DNA of 64,000 nt from Planctomycetota bacterium (lineage in GTDB: Bacteria; Planctomycetota; UBA8742; UBA2392), in the NCBI GenBank assembly GCA_022071975.1, contig JAJVIO010000027.1, forward strand, positions 58,075 to 122,074. The letters run 5' to 3'. A program made the translations under genes and the position numbers. Positions within the stretch are counted from its first letter, which is position 1, and each line of letters begins with the position of its first letter. Shown in pieces: positions 18,657 through 24,909 of this stretch. The notes under the pieces are model-generated. The model did no database searches, was not told the DNA's origin, and was given only the letters and a program-made list of their open reading frames with translations.

Positions 18657-19928
18657 CTAGCTCTTCTTGCGCAGTTCCCGTGCCGGCGCGCCCACCACAA
18701 TGGTGTCGTCCGGCACGTCCTTGCCGTGGGGGACCACCGTGTTCGCGCCGGTCTGCGCATTCTTACCTACCTTCACCGGTGCTACCAGCACCGTGCCGCA
18801 GCCGATGAAGGCGTTGTCGCCCACCTCGGTGTGATGCTTGGCCTGGCCGTCGTAGTTGGCCACGATCGTGCCGGCGCCAATGTTCACGCCGCTGCCCAGG
18901 GTCACGTCGCCCAGGTAGGCCAGGTGGCCCGACTTGGTGCCGTCGCCGTACACGGCGTTCTTGGTTTCCACGAACGCGCCCACCTTGCAGTCGTTGCCGA
19001 GCTTCGTGCCGCCGCGCAGGTGCGCAAAGGGGCCGATCTCACAGCGCTCGCCGATTACCACTCCCGCACGGATCACGCTGTGGGGCCAGATCACCGTGTC
19101 GCGTCCGATGCTGCAGCCGGCCTCGATGTAGCAGCTTTCGGGCTGGTAGACGCTCACGCCCTGCTCGAGCATCAGCTCATCGAGAATGCGCTCGCGCGCC
19201 AGCTTGTCGGCCTCGGCCAGCTGCTTGCGGTTGTTGATGCCCATCACCTCGGTGTGGTCGTCGCAGGCGCAGGCCGCGACTCTGTTGCCCGCGTCGGCCA
19301 GCAGGCGCACGGTGTCGGTCAGGTAGTACTCGCCCTGGGCGTTGTCGGTATCCAGCTTGTCGAGCACGGCCAGCAGCTTCGCGCAGTCGAACAGGTACGT
19401 GCCAGTGTTGATTTCCTTGATGTCTTCCTGCTGCGGCGCCAGGTCGCGCTGTTCCACGATGCGGCGCACGCGCCCCAGGCCGTCGCGCACGATGCGCCCG
19501 TAGCCGCGAGGCTCGGGCAGCAGGGCGGTCAGGATGGTGCAGGCGGCGCCTTCGCTCACGTGCATGTGGCGCAGCAGCTCGAGGGTGCGCGGGCGGATCA
19601 GCGGCACGTCGCCGCACAGCACGACCACATCACCGTTGAAGCCGGCCAGTGCCTCGCGCGCCTGCATGACCGCGTGGCCGGTGCCATATTGGGGTTCCTG
19701 CGTGACGAAGCGGGTGTTGACCCGCTTGCCGAACTTTTCGCGCACGCGCTCACCTTCGTGGCCGACTACCACGATGGTCTCCGACGCGCCCATGGCCTCG
19801 GCCTGCTCCAGCACCCATTGCAGCACGGGCACGCCCGCCAGCTTGTGCAGCACCTTGGGCGTGGCGGACTTCATGCGCGTGCTTTTGCCCGCGGCAAGGA
19901 CCACGACTTTCAAGGGCCGATCAGGCAT
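18657..19928 (-). CDS. glmU: Bifunctional GlmU (GlcNAc-1-P uridylyltransferase / GlcN-1-P acetyltransferase)
   Basis: 423 aa from ATG 19928 (MPDRPLKVVVLAAGKSTRMKSATPKVLHKLAG). The N-terminal nucleotidyltransferase domain has the LAAGxxTRM signature, QYGTGHAV and VVLCGDVPLI. The C-terminal left-handed beta-helix has the hexapeptide run and GPFAHLRGG, GAFVETKNA, GHLAYLGD, GAGTIVANYDG (acetyl-CoA and GlcN-1-P sites). Makes UDP-GlcNAc for cell envelope synthesis. Start chosen by alignment; no strong RBS. Confidence 0.95.
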   Translation of the reverse strand: MPDRPLKVVVLAAGKSTRMKSATPKVLHKLAGVPVLQWVLEQAEAMGASETIVVVGHEGERVREKFGKRVNTRFVTQEPQYGTGHAVMQAREALAGFNGDVVVLCGDVPLIRPRTLELLRHMHVSEGAACTILTALLPEPRGYGRIVRDGLGRVRRIVEQRDLAPQQEDIKEINTGTYLFDCAKLLAVLDKLDTDNAQGEYYLTDTVRLLADAGNRVAACACDDHTEVMGINNRKQLAEADKLARERILDELMLEQGVSVYQPESCYIEAGCSIGRDTVIWPHSVIRAGVVIGERCEIGPFAHLRGGTKLGNDCKVGAFVETKNAVYGDGTKSGHLAYLGDVTLGSGVNIGAGTIVANYDGQAKHHTEVGDNAFIGCGTVLVAPVKVGKNAQTGANTVVPHGKDVPDDTIVVGAPARELRKKS

Positions 19929-19999
19929 CCAGACACCAGCGACGGGTAGAGGCACGAAGTCTAGCCGCAGGCGCGAAAGGAACAACCCTTGGGAGAGGT

Positions 20000-20090
20000 G
20001 TCAGGCGGCAGGCGGCAGGAGACAGGCGGCAGTGTGAACAGGAGCCGCAAGCGCCAGCGCGCGGGACCCGTCTGGAGGCAGGAGGCAGGG
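20000..20090. repeat. Degenerate heptamer repeats with a dispersed 28-bp repeat
   Basis: Units of GGCGGCA / GGAGGCA flank a 28-bp segment (20037-20064, beginning AACAGGAGCCGCAAGCGCC) found again exactly at 51700-51727 and inverted with two mismatches at 51806-51833. The stretch from 19929 to 20150 holds no gene I can support. Confidence 0.8.
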
Positions 20091-20150
20091 TGACCAGGAT
20101 CTGCAAACCCGGCTATCAGCAAGCGGGGGTGGTGGGGGCGAGAAAACGCC

Positions 20151-20179
20151 AGAGGCCAGGGAGCTTTTCCCTGGCCTCT
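20151..20179 (-). terminator. Hairpin terminator after the sigma factor gene
   Basis: Perfect 12-bp stem AGAGGCCAGGGA / TCCCTGGCCTCT with a 5-nt loop. On the minus strand it is followed by GGCGTTTTC. Lies 26 nt past the sigma factor stop. Confidence 0.65.
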
Positions 20180-20204
20180 AAGTTTGGCCTCCGACTTCTG
20201 ATCT

Positions 20205-20780
20205 CTATGCCGCAGGCATTGCCTTGCCGGCGAAGCGGTCGCGCAGGAAAGCCTTGGCGCGGTGCAGGCGCGACATCACGGTGCCGATCGGCAGCTTCAG
20301 CTTGCTGGCGATGTCCTTGTAGCTGAGCTCGCCGACGGTGTTGAGCAGCAGCACGTCGCGGTAGCGGCTGTCGAGCTCGCTGAGTCCTTCCTTCAGGTCC
20401 TGGTCGAGGCTCTGCAGGAAGCTGTCATCCTGGGCCAGTTTGCCCGGATCCATCACCGCGAAGCGCTCGTCGTTTTCCGGTGTGTCCTGGGTTTCGGCCA
20501 TGTTCTCGACACCCTCCACGAACACCGACTTCACGCGGCGCTTTTTGCGGCGGTACTCGTTGATGAACTGGTTGAACAAGATGCGCCCCAGCCAGGCTTT
20601 GAGGTTGGTGCCCTGCTCAAACTGCACGAACTTACGCATACCCCTGATGTATGTCTCCTGCACCAGGTCTTCGGCGTCGGCGCGGTTGCGCGTCAGGTGG
20701 TAGGCCTGCGCGTACATGTCCTGCATGAGCGGGAGAGCCTCTTCCTCGAAGCGCTGCCGGAGTGTGGTCTTGGGTGTCAT
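20205..20780 (-). CDS. ECF-type RNA polymerase sigma factor
   Basis: 191 aa. Region 2: [29 protein letters not shown] and [23 protein letters not shown]. Region 4: [48 protein letters not shown], a clean helix-turn-helix. No region 3, so group 4 (ECF). GGGAAGGACC precedes the ATG. No anti-sigma gene is adjacent. A TetR-type operator lies about 140 nt upstream, so it may be under the TetR regulator on the far side of the IS element. Confidence 0.92.
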   Translation of the reverse strand: MTPKTTLRQRFEEEALPLMQDMYAQAYHLTRNRADAEDLVQETYIRGMRKFVQFEQGTNLKAWLGRILFNQFINEYRRKKRRVKSVFVEGVENMAETQDTPENDERFAVMDPGKLAQDDSFLQSLDQDLKEGLSELDSRYRDVLLLNTVGELSYKDIASKLKLPIGTVMSRLHRAKAFLRDRFAGKAMPAA

Positions 20781-20858
20781 GGTCCTTCCCTCCCTCAGGT
20801 GCGTCGCTTTTTCCGCACCTTCCTTTATTAGAGCCCGGTACCCCTGGCTTGCATGTTC

Positions 20859-20886
20859 ACTTTAGTAAAACCTATTTTCTTTTCAA
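20859..20886 (-). promoter_or_regulatory. Sigma-70 promoter of the ECF sigma gene
   Basis: Minus-strand TTGAAA, 16-nt spacer, TAAAGT, in a locally AT-rich stretch about 80 nt before the ATG. Confidence 0.45.
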
Positions 20887-20920
20887 GCAACAATCCCGGG
20901 TATTCATCTATTCCGAAAAG

Positions 20921-20934
20921 ACAGACCGGTCTGT
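20921..20934. promoter_or_regulatory. TetR-type operator ACAGACCGGTCTGT (left copy)
   Basis: Perfect 14-bp palindrome just upstream of the sigma factor promoter. Its core, CAGACCGGTCTG, recurs at 23929-23940 in front of the tetR gene. It lies 12 bp outside the left flank of the IS element. Confidence 0.7.
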
Positions 20935-20945
20935 TTTACACCGGC

Positions 20946-20955
20946 AAAAATTTTT
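20946..20955. repeat. Left flanking repeat of the IS element, AAAAATTTTT
   Basis: Ten bases identical to the sequence at 23312-23321 on the other side of the element. The 8-bp AT-rich duplication known for the IS1595 family fits inside it, but because it is itself a palindrome the exact boundary with the inverted repeat is ambiguous. Confidence 0.8.
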
Positions 20956-20981
20956 ATGCCTCTCCGGTTGAGTCAGAACAC

Positions 20982-21019
20982 CCCAACCCCTTGAGGCCGG
21001 ACATCCCCAAGGGGTTGGG
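20982..21019 (-). terminator. Hairpin near the left IS end
   Basis: Perfect 12-bp stem CCCAACCCCTTG / CAAGGGGTTGGG with a 14-nt loop, next to the stop of the passenger lipoprotein. It may end IS transcription or block transcription entering from outside. Confidence 0.55.
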
Positions 21020-21029
21020 CGTTTAGCGA

Positions 21030-21296
21030 TTACCGTTCGTAATACACCGTGACCACTTCCGTGTCGCCTTTCGTGCTGCGCTCCTCGCGCACGGGCTTCC
21101 AGCCTTCTTCTTCCAAGTCGCGCAACATGCGTTTGTCGCGCGGTTCCATCTGCTTGAAGCCAAATTGATCCGGGCGCATTTCGTAGGTGTACGTGTATGA
21201 ATCCATCTGCTCTCTTCGGCGCGCGTCCCTCGTTCTGGTGGTTTCGCAAGCCGACGCAAACAGACAAAGCACTAGCAGCATGATAGCCAAACGCAT
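21030..21296 (-). CDS. IS passenger: small lipoprotein
   Basis: 88 aa from ATG 21296 (MRLAIMLLVLCLFASACETTRTRD), with GGAGAAG upstream; the longer track ORF is not credible before this point. The lipobox is FASAC. The mature part is charged, SYTYTYEMRPDQFGFKQMEPRDKRMLRDLEEEGWKPVREE, and resembles small DUF4177-like folds (EGWEPV-type motif), which is weak evidence. It lies inside the IS element and is downstream of the transposase on the same strand. Confidence 0.65.
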   Translation of the reverse strand: MRLAIMLLVLCLFASACETTRTRDARRREQMDSYTYTYEMRPDQFGFKQMEPRDKRMLRDLEEEGWKPVREERSTKGDTEVVTVYYER

Positions 21297-21634
21297 GGGC
21301 TTCTCCGTGACTAGCGGAGCGGCCCCTAACGGAGAGGACGCGCTGGCGACCGCCCGGCTCCGGGCCCGACCAAGGGCCTCGCACGTAGCAGCACACCAAC
21401 GCGCCCAAATCGGGCGTCGTTGAGTGTGCGGACGTGCATGTGAAGCTTGGTCGGTTCGGAGCCGCCGCAACAGTTGTCGCCGGTTCTTCCGGCGGTCGCA
21501 TTCTATGGTGTGCGGTAGCTCTAAACCAGCGTCCTGAGTAAAGTGGCCGTGGCGGGCAGGAAACCGCCGAAACCGAGCCAACAACCGAGTGCAGGAACAC
21601 TTCGGGAGTCCGGCTCTCAGCCCATGGAGAGACC

Positions 21635-21850
21635 ATGAGGAATGACAGCCGTTTGGCGCCAGTTTCGGCGGCCCCAAGCCGCGATCTTTTAGCGTGCGCT
21701 GGTATCGCTGGCGCAATCTGGTGGCTGACGCGCACACCAGCGCAGCGAACCGAACTCAAGCGCCAGCTTCGTGAGGCTGCTGACGCCATCGGAGAATTTG
21801 GCGCTTTCCTGACTAGGGGCGCGCAGGCAATGCGGCAGGTCGCAGGCTGA
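21635..21850 (+). CDS. IS passenger: small membrane protein
   Basis: 71 aa, opposite strand to the transposase. GGAGAGACC directly precedes the ATG, an excellent RBS, which is why I accept such a short ORF. One hydrophobic segment (LLACAGIAGAIWWLT) is followed by an amphipathic helix (RTELKRQLREAADAIGEFGAFLTRGAQAMR). Function unknown. About 340 nt between the lipoprotein start and this gene holds no gene I can support. Confidence 0.5.
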   Translation: MRNDSRLAPVSAAPSRDLLACAGIAGAIWWLTRTPAQRTELKRQLREAADAIGEFGAFLTRGAQAMRQVAG

Positions 21851-21866
21851 TTGTCCACGCACGAGT

Positions 21867-22868
21867 TCATCCAGGACCTCCGCTAGGCCTTGCGCGGCGC
21901 GGGTTTGGGTGCCTCCATGCGTCTGAATGGCCCTTCGCTACGCTGATCAACCCCTTATAGGTGGGTCCAAGTCGTTCTGGCGTTAGGCCAAGCAGTGTTT
22001 GGAATGCCGCCATTGGTGTGTTCCTGCGGTTGAAGCGGAAAGCGAATTCATTGAGGTAGGCTTGGAGATGTTGCGGGCTTACCCCGTGGTGCGTGCCGAT
22101 TAGCCAGCTTTTGAGGTTTGAGAAAACGCGGTGGACGTGCGGCAAGATTTTGGCCGCGCGTTCTGGCGTCCCCTCGATCTCTGGCAGGTGCGTGTACCCT
22201 TCCAACTTCGTGTAGCCCTTCAATCCGTCAGTGATGAAGGTTGATCCGGGTTCAACGTTGTCCCGGATGAACTTGTGCAGTTCCGCTCGCGAGAACGTGG
22301 GAATGACTTTCAACCGCACGCGGCCTGCATACTTCCCACTTCGCTCGACGGCAGCAATCACCAACGTCTTGCCAGCGGCCCCGCGTCCCGCCTTGCCCTT
22401 CTTCTTGCCGCCGATATACGCCTCATCCACTTCAACAACGCCGCGCAACTTTTCGCGGTCCTGCCGCACCATTGCCGCGCGCAGCCTGTGCAGCATCATA
22501 AAGGCCGTCTCGTTGCGCTTCAGGCCCAACTGGCGCTGTAGCTGGGTGCCGGAAATGCCGGGCGTCAGAGTCGCCACCAGATACGCCGCCCAAAACCACT
22601 TGTGAAGCGGGATGCGCGTTCGGTGCAGCACAGTTCCGGCGGTGGGCGAGACCTGATAGCGGCAGTTCCGGCACTCGAACAATCTACGGGTCGCAATCCA
22701 GTACGGGACGCCCTGCCAACCGCATTCCGGGCACACAAAGCCATCAGGCCAGCGGGACTCGACTAGATAATCAAAGCAGGCCTCGTCAGCAGGGAACCGC
22801 CGCATGAACTCCATGACGTTCGCAGGGAAGGCAGGAAGGCGCTTGCTGCGATTACTCGTCCTGCGCAT
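21867..22868 (-). CDS. IS1595-family (ISXO2-like) transposase
   Basis: ATG 22868 (MRRTSNRSKRLPAF) chosen: AAGGGG precedes it and the track start is a TTG. N-terminal zinc ribbon CPECGWQG...CRNCRYQ with TAGTVLHRTRIPLHKWFWA. DDE-type core: GVVEVDEAYIGGKKKGK, STFITDGLKGY and the C-terminal HHGVSPQHLQAYLNEFAFRFNRR, all typical of DDE_Tnp_IS1595. About 333 aa, full length. Its 5' end overlaps the two-TM passenger by 17 nt, so the two are translationally coupled. Confidence 0.92.
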   Translation of the reverse strand: MRRTSNRSKRLPAFPANVMEFMRRFPADEACFDYLVESRWPDGFVCPECGWQGVPYWIATRRLFECRNCRYQVSPTAGTVLHRTRIPLHKWFWAAYLVATLTPGISGTQLQRQLGLKRNETAFMMLHRLRAAMVRQDREKLRGVVEVDEAYIGGKKKGKAGRGAAGKTLVIAAVERSGKYAGRVRLKVIPTFSRAELHKFIRDNVEPGSTFITDGLKGYTKLEGYTHLPEIEGTPERAAKILPHVHRVFSNLKSWLIGTHHGVSPQHLQAYLNEFAFRFNRRNTPMAAFQTLLGLTPERLGPTYKGLISVAKGHSDAWRHPNPRRARPSGGPG

Positions 22869-23241
22869 CTTCGGCCCCTTCTGTTTTTTCAAGTTCGGCG
22901 AACAATGTCTTGAGCGCGTTGTGGTGGTCGGGCGAGAGATGCAGGTGTTCGGTTGCCGTCACTGGCATCTTGACCGACTCTCCCTCCACGCTCACTCCGG
23001 CTGCGCGCAAGGCCCTTGCTATCGACAAGCGCCGCTCTTTGAGCTTGGCCAACAGTTTCGCGCGGCCCCTCGTCGAAATCGCCGCGCCGATCAACAGCAG
23101 AACCCCAGCCGCAATGATTGCGGCTTGCCAAGCGTCTACCGATTCGGGGCCGACAATTGCCAAAAGCATCGGTTTCACGAGTCCCGCAATGAAAACCACA
23201 CTAGCGTAGGCCCATTGGAGCCAATCAATCCTGTCCCTCAT
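22852..23241 (-). CDS. IS passenger: two-TM membrane protein
   Basis: 129 aa. Two TM helices (WAYASVVFIAGLVKPMLLAIV and AAIIAAGVLLLIGAAIS) precede a basic linker and a charged C-terminal part (MPVTATEHLHLSPDHHNALKTLFAELEKTEG). Start close behind the right terminal repeat, so it is probably expressed from a promoter in or next to the IS end, upstream of the transposase. Function unknown. Confidence 0.65.
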   Translation of the reverse strand: MRDRIDWLQWAYASVVFIAGLVKPMLLAIVGPESVDAWQAAIIAAGVLLLIGAAISTRGRAKLLAKLKERRLSIARALRAAGVSVEGESVKMPVTATEHLHLSPDHHNALKTLFAELEKTEGAEDAQDE

Positions 23242-23311
23242 GCCCCTTCCTCCAGTTTCGACTGGAGTACATACTAGGGCTTGAGCCTTTCTGACTCAAC
23301 CGGAGAGGCAT

Positions 23312-23321
23312 AAAAATTTTT
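23312..23321. repeat. Right flanking repeat of the IS element, AAAAATTTTT
   Basis: Matches 20946-20955. It overlaps the tetR stop codon by two bases, so the insertion left the tetR reading frame unchanged. Confidence 0.8.
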
Positions 23322-23913
23322 AGCCCTCAATTCCCAGACGTCCCGCAACGATCCGCCACGCCGTCTCCGCCGGCCAGTTGCACCGGTGCACCGGCGAGGC
23401 CGCGAACACGGCCTCCGACAGCAGGTAGATTTCGTCCGTGATGTCCTGGATTTCGTCGTCACCCTTGCCGCTTCCGCGGAAGTGCGCGCCCACCAGTTCG
23501 CTCAGGAACGTACGGAACACGCCCTTGTGCCAGCGCACCAGCTCACGCACCCGGCTGCCCGCGTCGCGGAACTCGCTAACCATGTTGAGGTAGGCGCAGC
23601 CGTTGGCCGATGAGCCGCAACTGCACGAACTGCCGAGCCATTCAAACACCCGGCCGAGCTTCTCTGCCGGCGTCCTGCCCTGGGCCACCACCGCCCGCAA
23701 CTCGGCCATCATGCGCTCGTGCCGCTGCTCCAGCGAAACCACCAGCAGGTCTTCCTTGGTCTTGAAATGGTGGTAGAAACTGGCCTTGCAGATGCCGGCC
23801 TGCTTGATGACCTCATTGATGCCGGTGGCGCCGTAGCCCTTTTCGTAAAAGAGCCGCGCCGCCGTTTCGAGCAGGCGGTCACGTACATTGAGCTTTTCAG
23901 CAGTTCCGGCCAT
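23320..23913 (-). CDS. TetR-family transcriptional regulator
   Basis: 197 aa from ATG 23913 (MAGTAEKLNVRDRLLETAARLFYEKGYGATGINEVIKQAGICKASFYHHFKTKEDLLV). The HTH is classic TetR, with KASFYHHFKTKEDL as in the NemR-like branch. C-terminal ligand domain with SCSCGSSANGCAYLNMV, a Cys-rich helix that might sense electrophiles or metals (inference). A palindromic operator lies 16 nt upstream, so autorepression and control of the divergent ubiX gene are likely. The extended track start would run through the operator and was rejected. Confidence 0.9.
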   Translation of the reverse strand: MAGTAEKLNVRDRLLETAARLFYEKGYGATGINEVIKQAGICKASFYHHFKTKEDLLVVSLEQRHERMMAELRAVVAQGRTPAEKLGRVFEWLGSSCSCGSSANGCAYLNMVSEFRDAGSRVRELVRWHKGVFRTFLSELVGAHFRGSGKGDDEIQDITDEIYLLSEAVFAASPVHRCNWPAETAWRIVAGRLGIEG

Positions 23914-23928
23914 GAAGGAAGTGTATAT

Positions 23929-23940
23929 CAGACCGGTCTG
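23929..23940. promoter_or_regulatory. TetR operator CAGACCGGTCTG (right copy)
   Basis: Perfect 12-bp palindrome between the divergent tetR and ubiX genes, 16 nt from the tetR ATG. Shares its core with the site at 20921-20934. Confidence 0.75.
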
Positions 23941-23992
23941 TCTGGCAACCGAAAAATAAGGACTAATCCCGTCTTTTTTCATACTGGGTGGT

Positions 23993-24595
23993 ATGGCGGC
24001 TTCAGATCGAGTTGTGGTTGCAGTCACAGGTGCTTCGGGCATTCAATACGCCCAGGGCCTGATGCAAGTCCTTGGACAACAGGGGCTTGAGACTCACGTC
24101 GTGTTCAGTGAAGCCGCCTTCGACGTCTGGAAGGCCGAGCTGGACATTCCCTGTGACCCGAAGAAACCCGACCTGAAGGCCTTCGCCGGCACCGACGGCC
24201 GCTTCCCTTTATACCGCAACAGCCAGGTCGGCGCCCCGCCCGCCAGCGGCAGCTTCCGTCACCGCGGCATGGTGATCTGCCCCTGCACGATGAGCACTCT
24301 CGGCCGGGTCGCTAACGGCACCGGCGAGGGTTTGATCGGCCGTGCTGCCGAAGTCGCGCTGAAGGAGCGGCGCAAGCTGCTGTTGGTGACGCGCGAGACG
24401 CCGCTGTCGTTGATCGCGCTGCGCAACATGGTGCAGGTGACGGAGGCCGGCGGAACCATCATCGACGCCAACCCCGGTTTTTACACGCGGCCGCAGACCG
24501 TGCAGGACATGATCGACTTCGTGGTGGCCAGGGTGCTGGACCACCTGGGTATCGATCACGATCTGACCAAGCGTTGGGGCGAGAAGCAGATGTAA
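23993..24595 (+). CDS. ubiX: Flavin prenyltransferase UbiX family
   Basis: 200 aa. RVVVAVTGASGIQYAQGLMQVL is the FMN-binding N-terminus. MVICPCTMSTLGRVANGTGEGLIGRAAEVALKERRKLLLVTRETPLSLIALRNM is the UbiX/Pad1 signature (ICPCSMxTLaxIAxGxxxxLxxRAAdVxLKErRkLvLvpRETPL). Makes prenyl-FMN for UbiD-type decarboxylases; no ubiD partner is in the window. It is divergent from a TetR gene with an operator between, so a small-molecule signal probably controls it. Confidence 0.92.
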   Translation: MAASDRVVVAVTGASGIQYAQGLMQVLGQQGLETHVVFSEAAFDVWKAELDIPCDPKKPDLKAFAGTDGRFPLYRNSQVGAPPASGSFRHRGMVICPCTMSTLGRVANGTGEGLIGRAAEVALKERRKLLLVTRETPLSLIALRNMVQVTEAGGTIIDANPGFYTRPQTVQDMIDFVVARVLDHLGIDHDLTKRWGEKQM

Positions 24596-24600
24596 CGTAG

Positions 24601-24695
24601 CATGCGCATCCTGCGCATGAGTAATTCCACGCGCTTGAAGCGCGTGGTGCCTTGGCTGGAAGCCAAGGCCACGGGCCATGCGCTGGAAGCGCATG
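24601..24695. repeat. Array of four short-loop hairpins
   Basis: Four perfect stem-loops in a row: CATGCGCA-TCC-TGCGCATG, CCACGCGCT-TGA-AGCGCGTGG, GCCTTGGCT-GGA-AGCCAAGGC and CATGCGCT-GGA-AGCGCATG. All have 3-nt loops. Lies just past the ubiX stop and before the tRNA-Pro promoter. Similar arrays are at 17640 and 55613. Confidence 0.85.
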
Positions 24696-24740
24696 CCACT
24701 TTCGAGCGCAACCCGCGTGCGTTGAGAAATGGCCCGGCGC

Positions 24741-24768
24741 TTGCCGGGTCGGTCTGTGGTGATACACT
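24741..24768 (+). promoter_or_regulatory. Putative sigma-70 promoter of tRNA-Pro
   Basis: TTGCCG, 16-nt spacer, TACACT, 24 nt before the tRNA 5' end. Confidence 0.45.
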
Positions 24769-24792
24769 TCCGCCCTCGCCGAACGAGACAGT

Positions 24793-24869
24793 CGGGGCGT
24801 AGCTCAGCCTGGTAGAGCGCTTCGTTCGGGACGAAGAGGCCGCAGGTTCAAATCCTGTCGCCCCGACCA
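24793..24869 (+). tRNA. tRNA-Pro (anticodon CGG)
   Basis: 77 nt including encoded CCA. Acceptor CGGGGCG pairs with CGCCCCG; D arm TAGCTCAGCCTGGTAGAGC; anticodon stem CTTCG/CGAAG with loop TTCGGGA gives CGG; T arm GCAGGTTCAAATCCTGT. Confidence 0.97.
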
Positions 24870-24874
24870 AAGAC

Positions 24875-24909
24875 GCAGGGCTTCCAGAAGGAAGCCCTGC
24901 TTCTTTTTC
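24875..24909 (+). terminator. Rho-independent terminator after tRNA-Pro
   Basis: Stem GCAGGGCTTC / GAAGCCCTGC followed by TTCTTTTTC. It also sits at the 3' end of the convergent RND gene and may work in both directions. Confidence 0.8.

Larger units (their letters stand above)
20956..23311. mobile_element. IS1595-family element with three passenger genes
   Basis: 2356 bp bounded by perfect 23-bp terminal inverted repeats (ATGCCTCTCCGGTTGAGTCA... at 20956-20978 and its complement at 23289-23311), flanked by AAAAATTTTT on both sides. Carries a zinc-ribbon ISXO2-like transposase plus a small lipoprotein, a small membrane protein and a two-TM protein. IS1595 elements are known to carry passengers. 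Both ends and the transposase look intact, so it may be active or recent. Inserted at the 3' end of tetR; the duplicated bases overlap its TAA stop. Confidence 0.9.

Noticed and set aside
15753-19949. 1398-aa plus-strand ORF
   Set aside because: It runs antisense through the C25 peptidase, prs and glmU, all certain genes. It is low-complexity His/Val/Ala/Gly-rich, the usual shadow of GC-rich codon use.
20908-21870. 320-aa minus-strand ORF across the IS left part
   Set aside because: It crosses the terminal inverted repeat and flank, has no motif, and overlaps the better-supported lipoprotein and small membrane protein.
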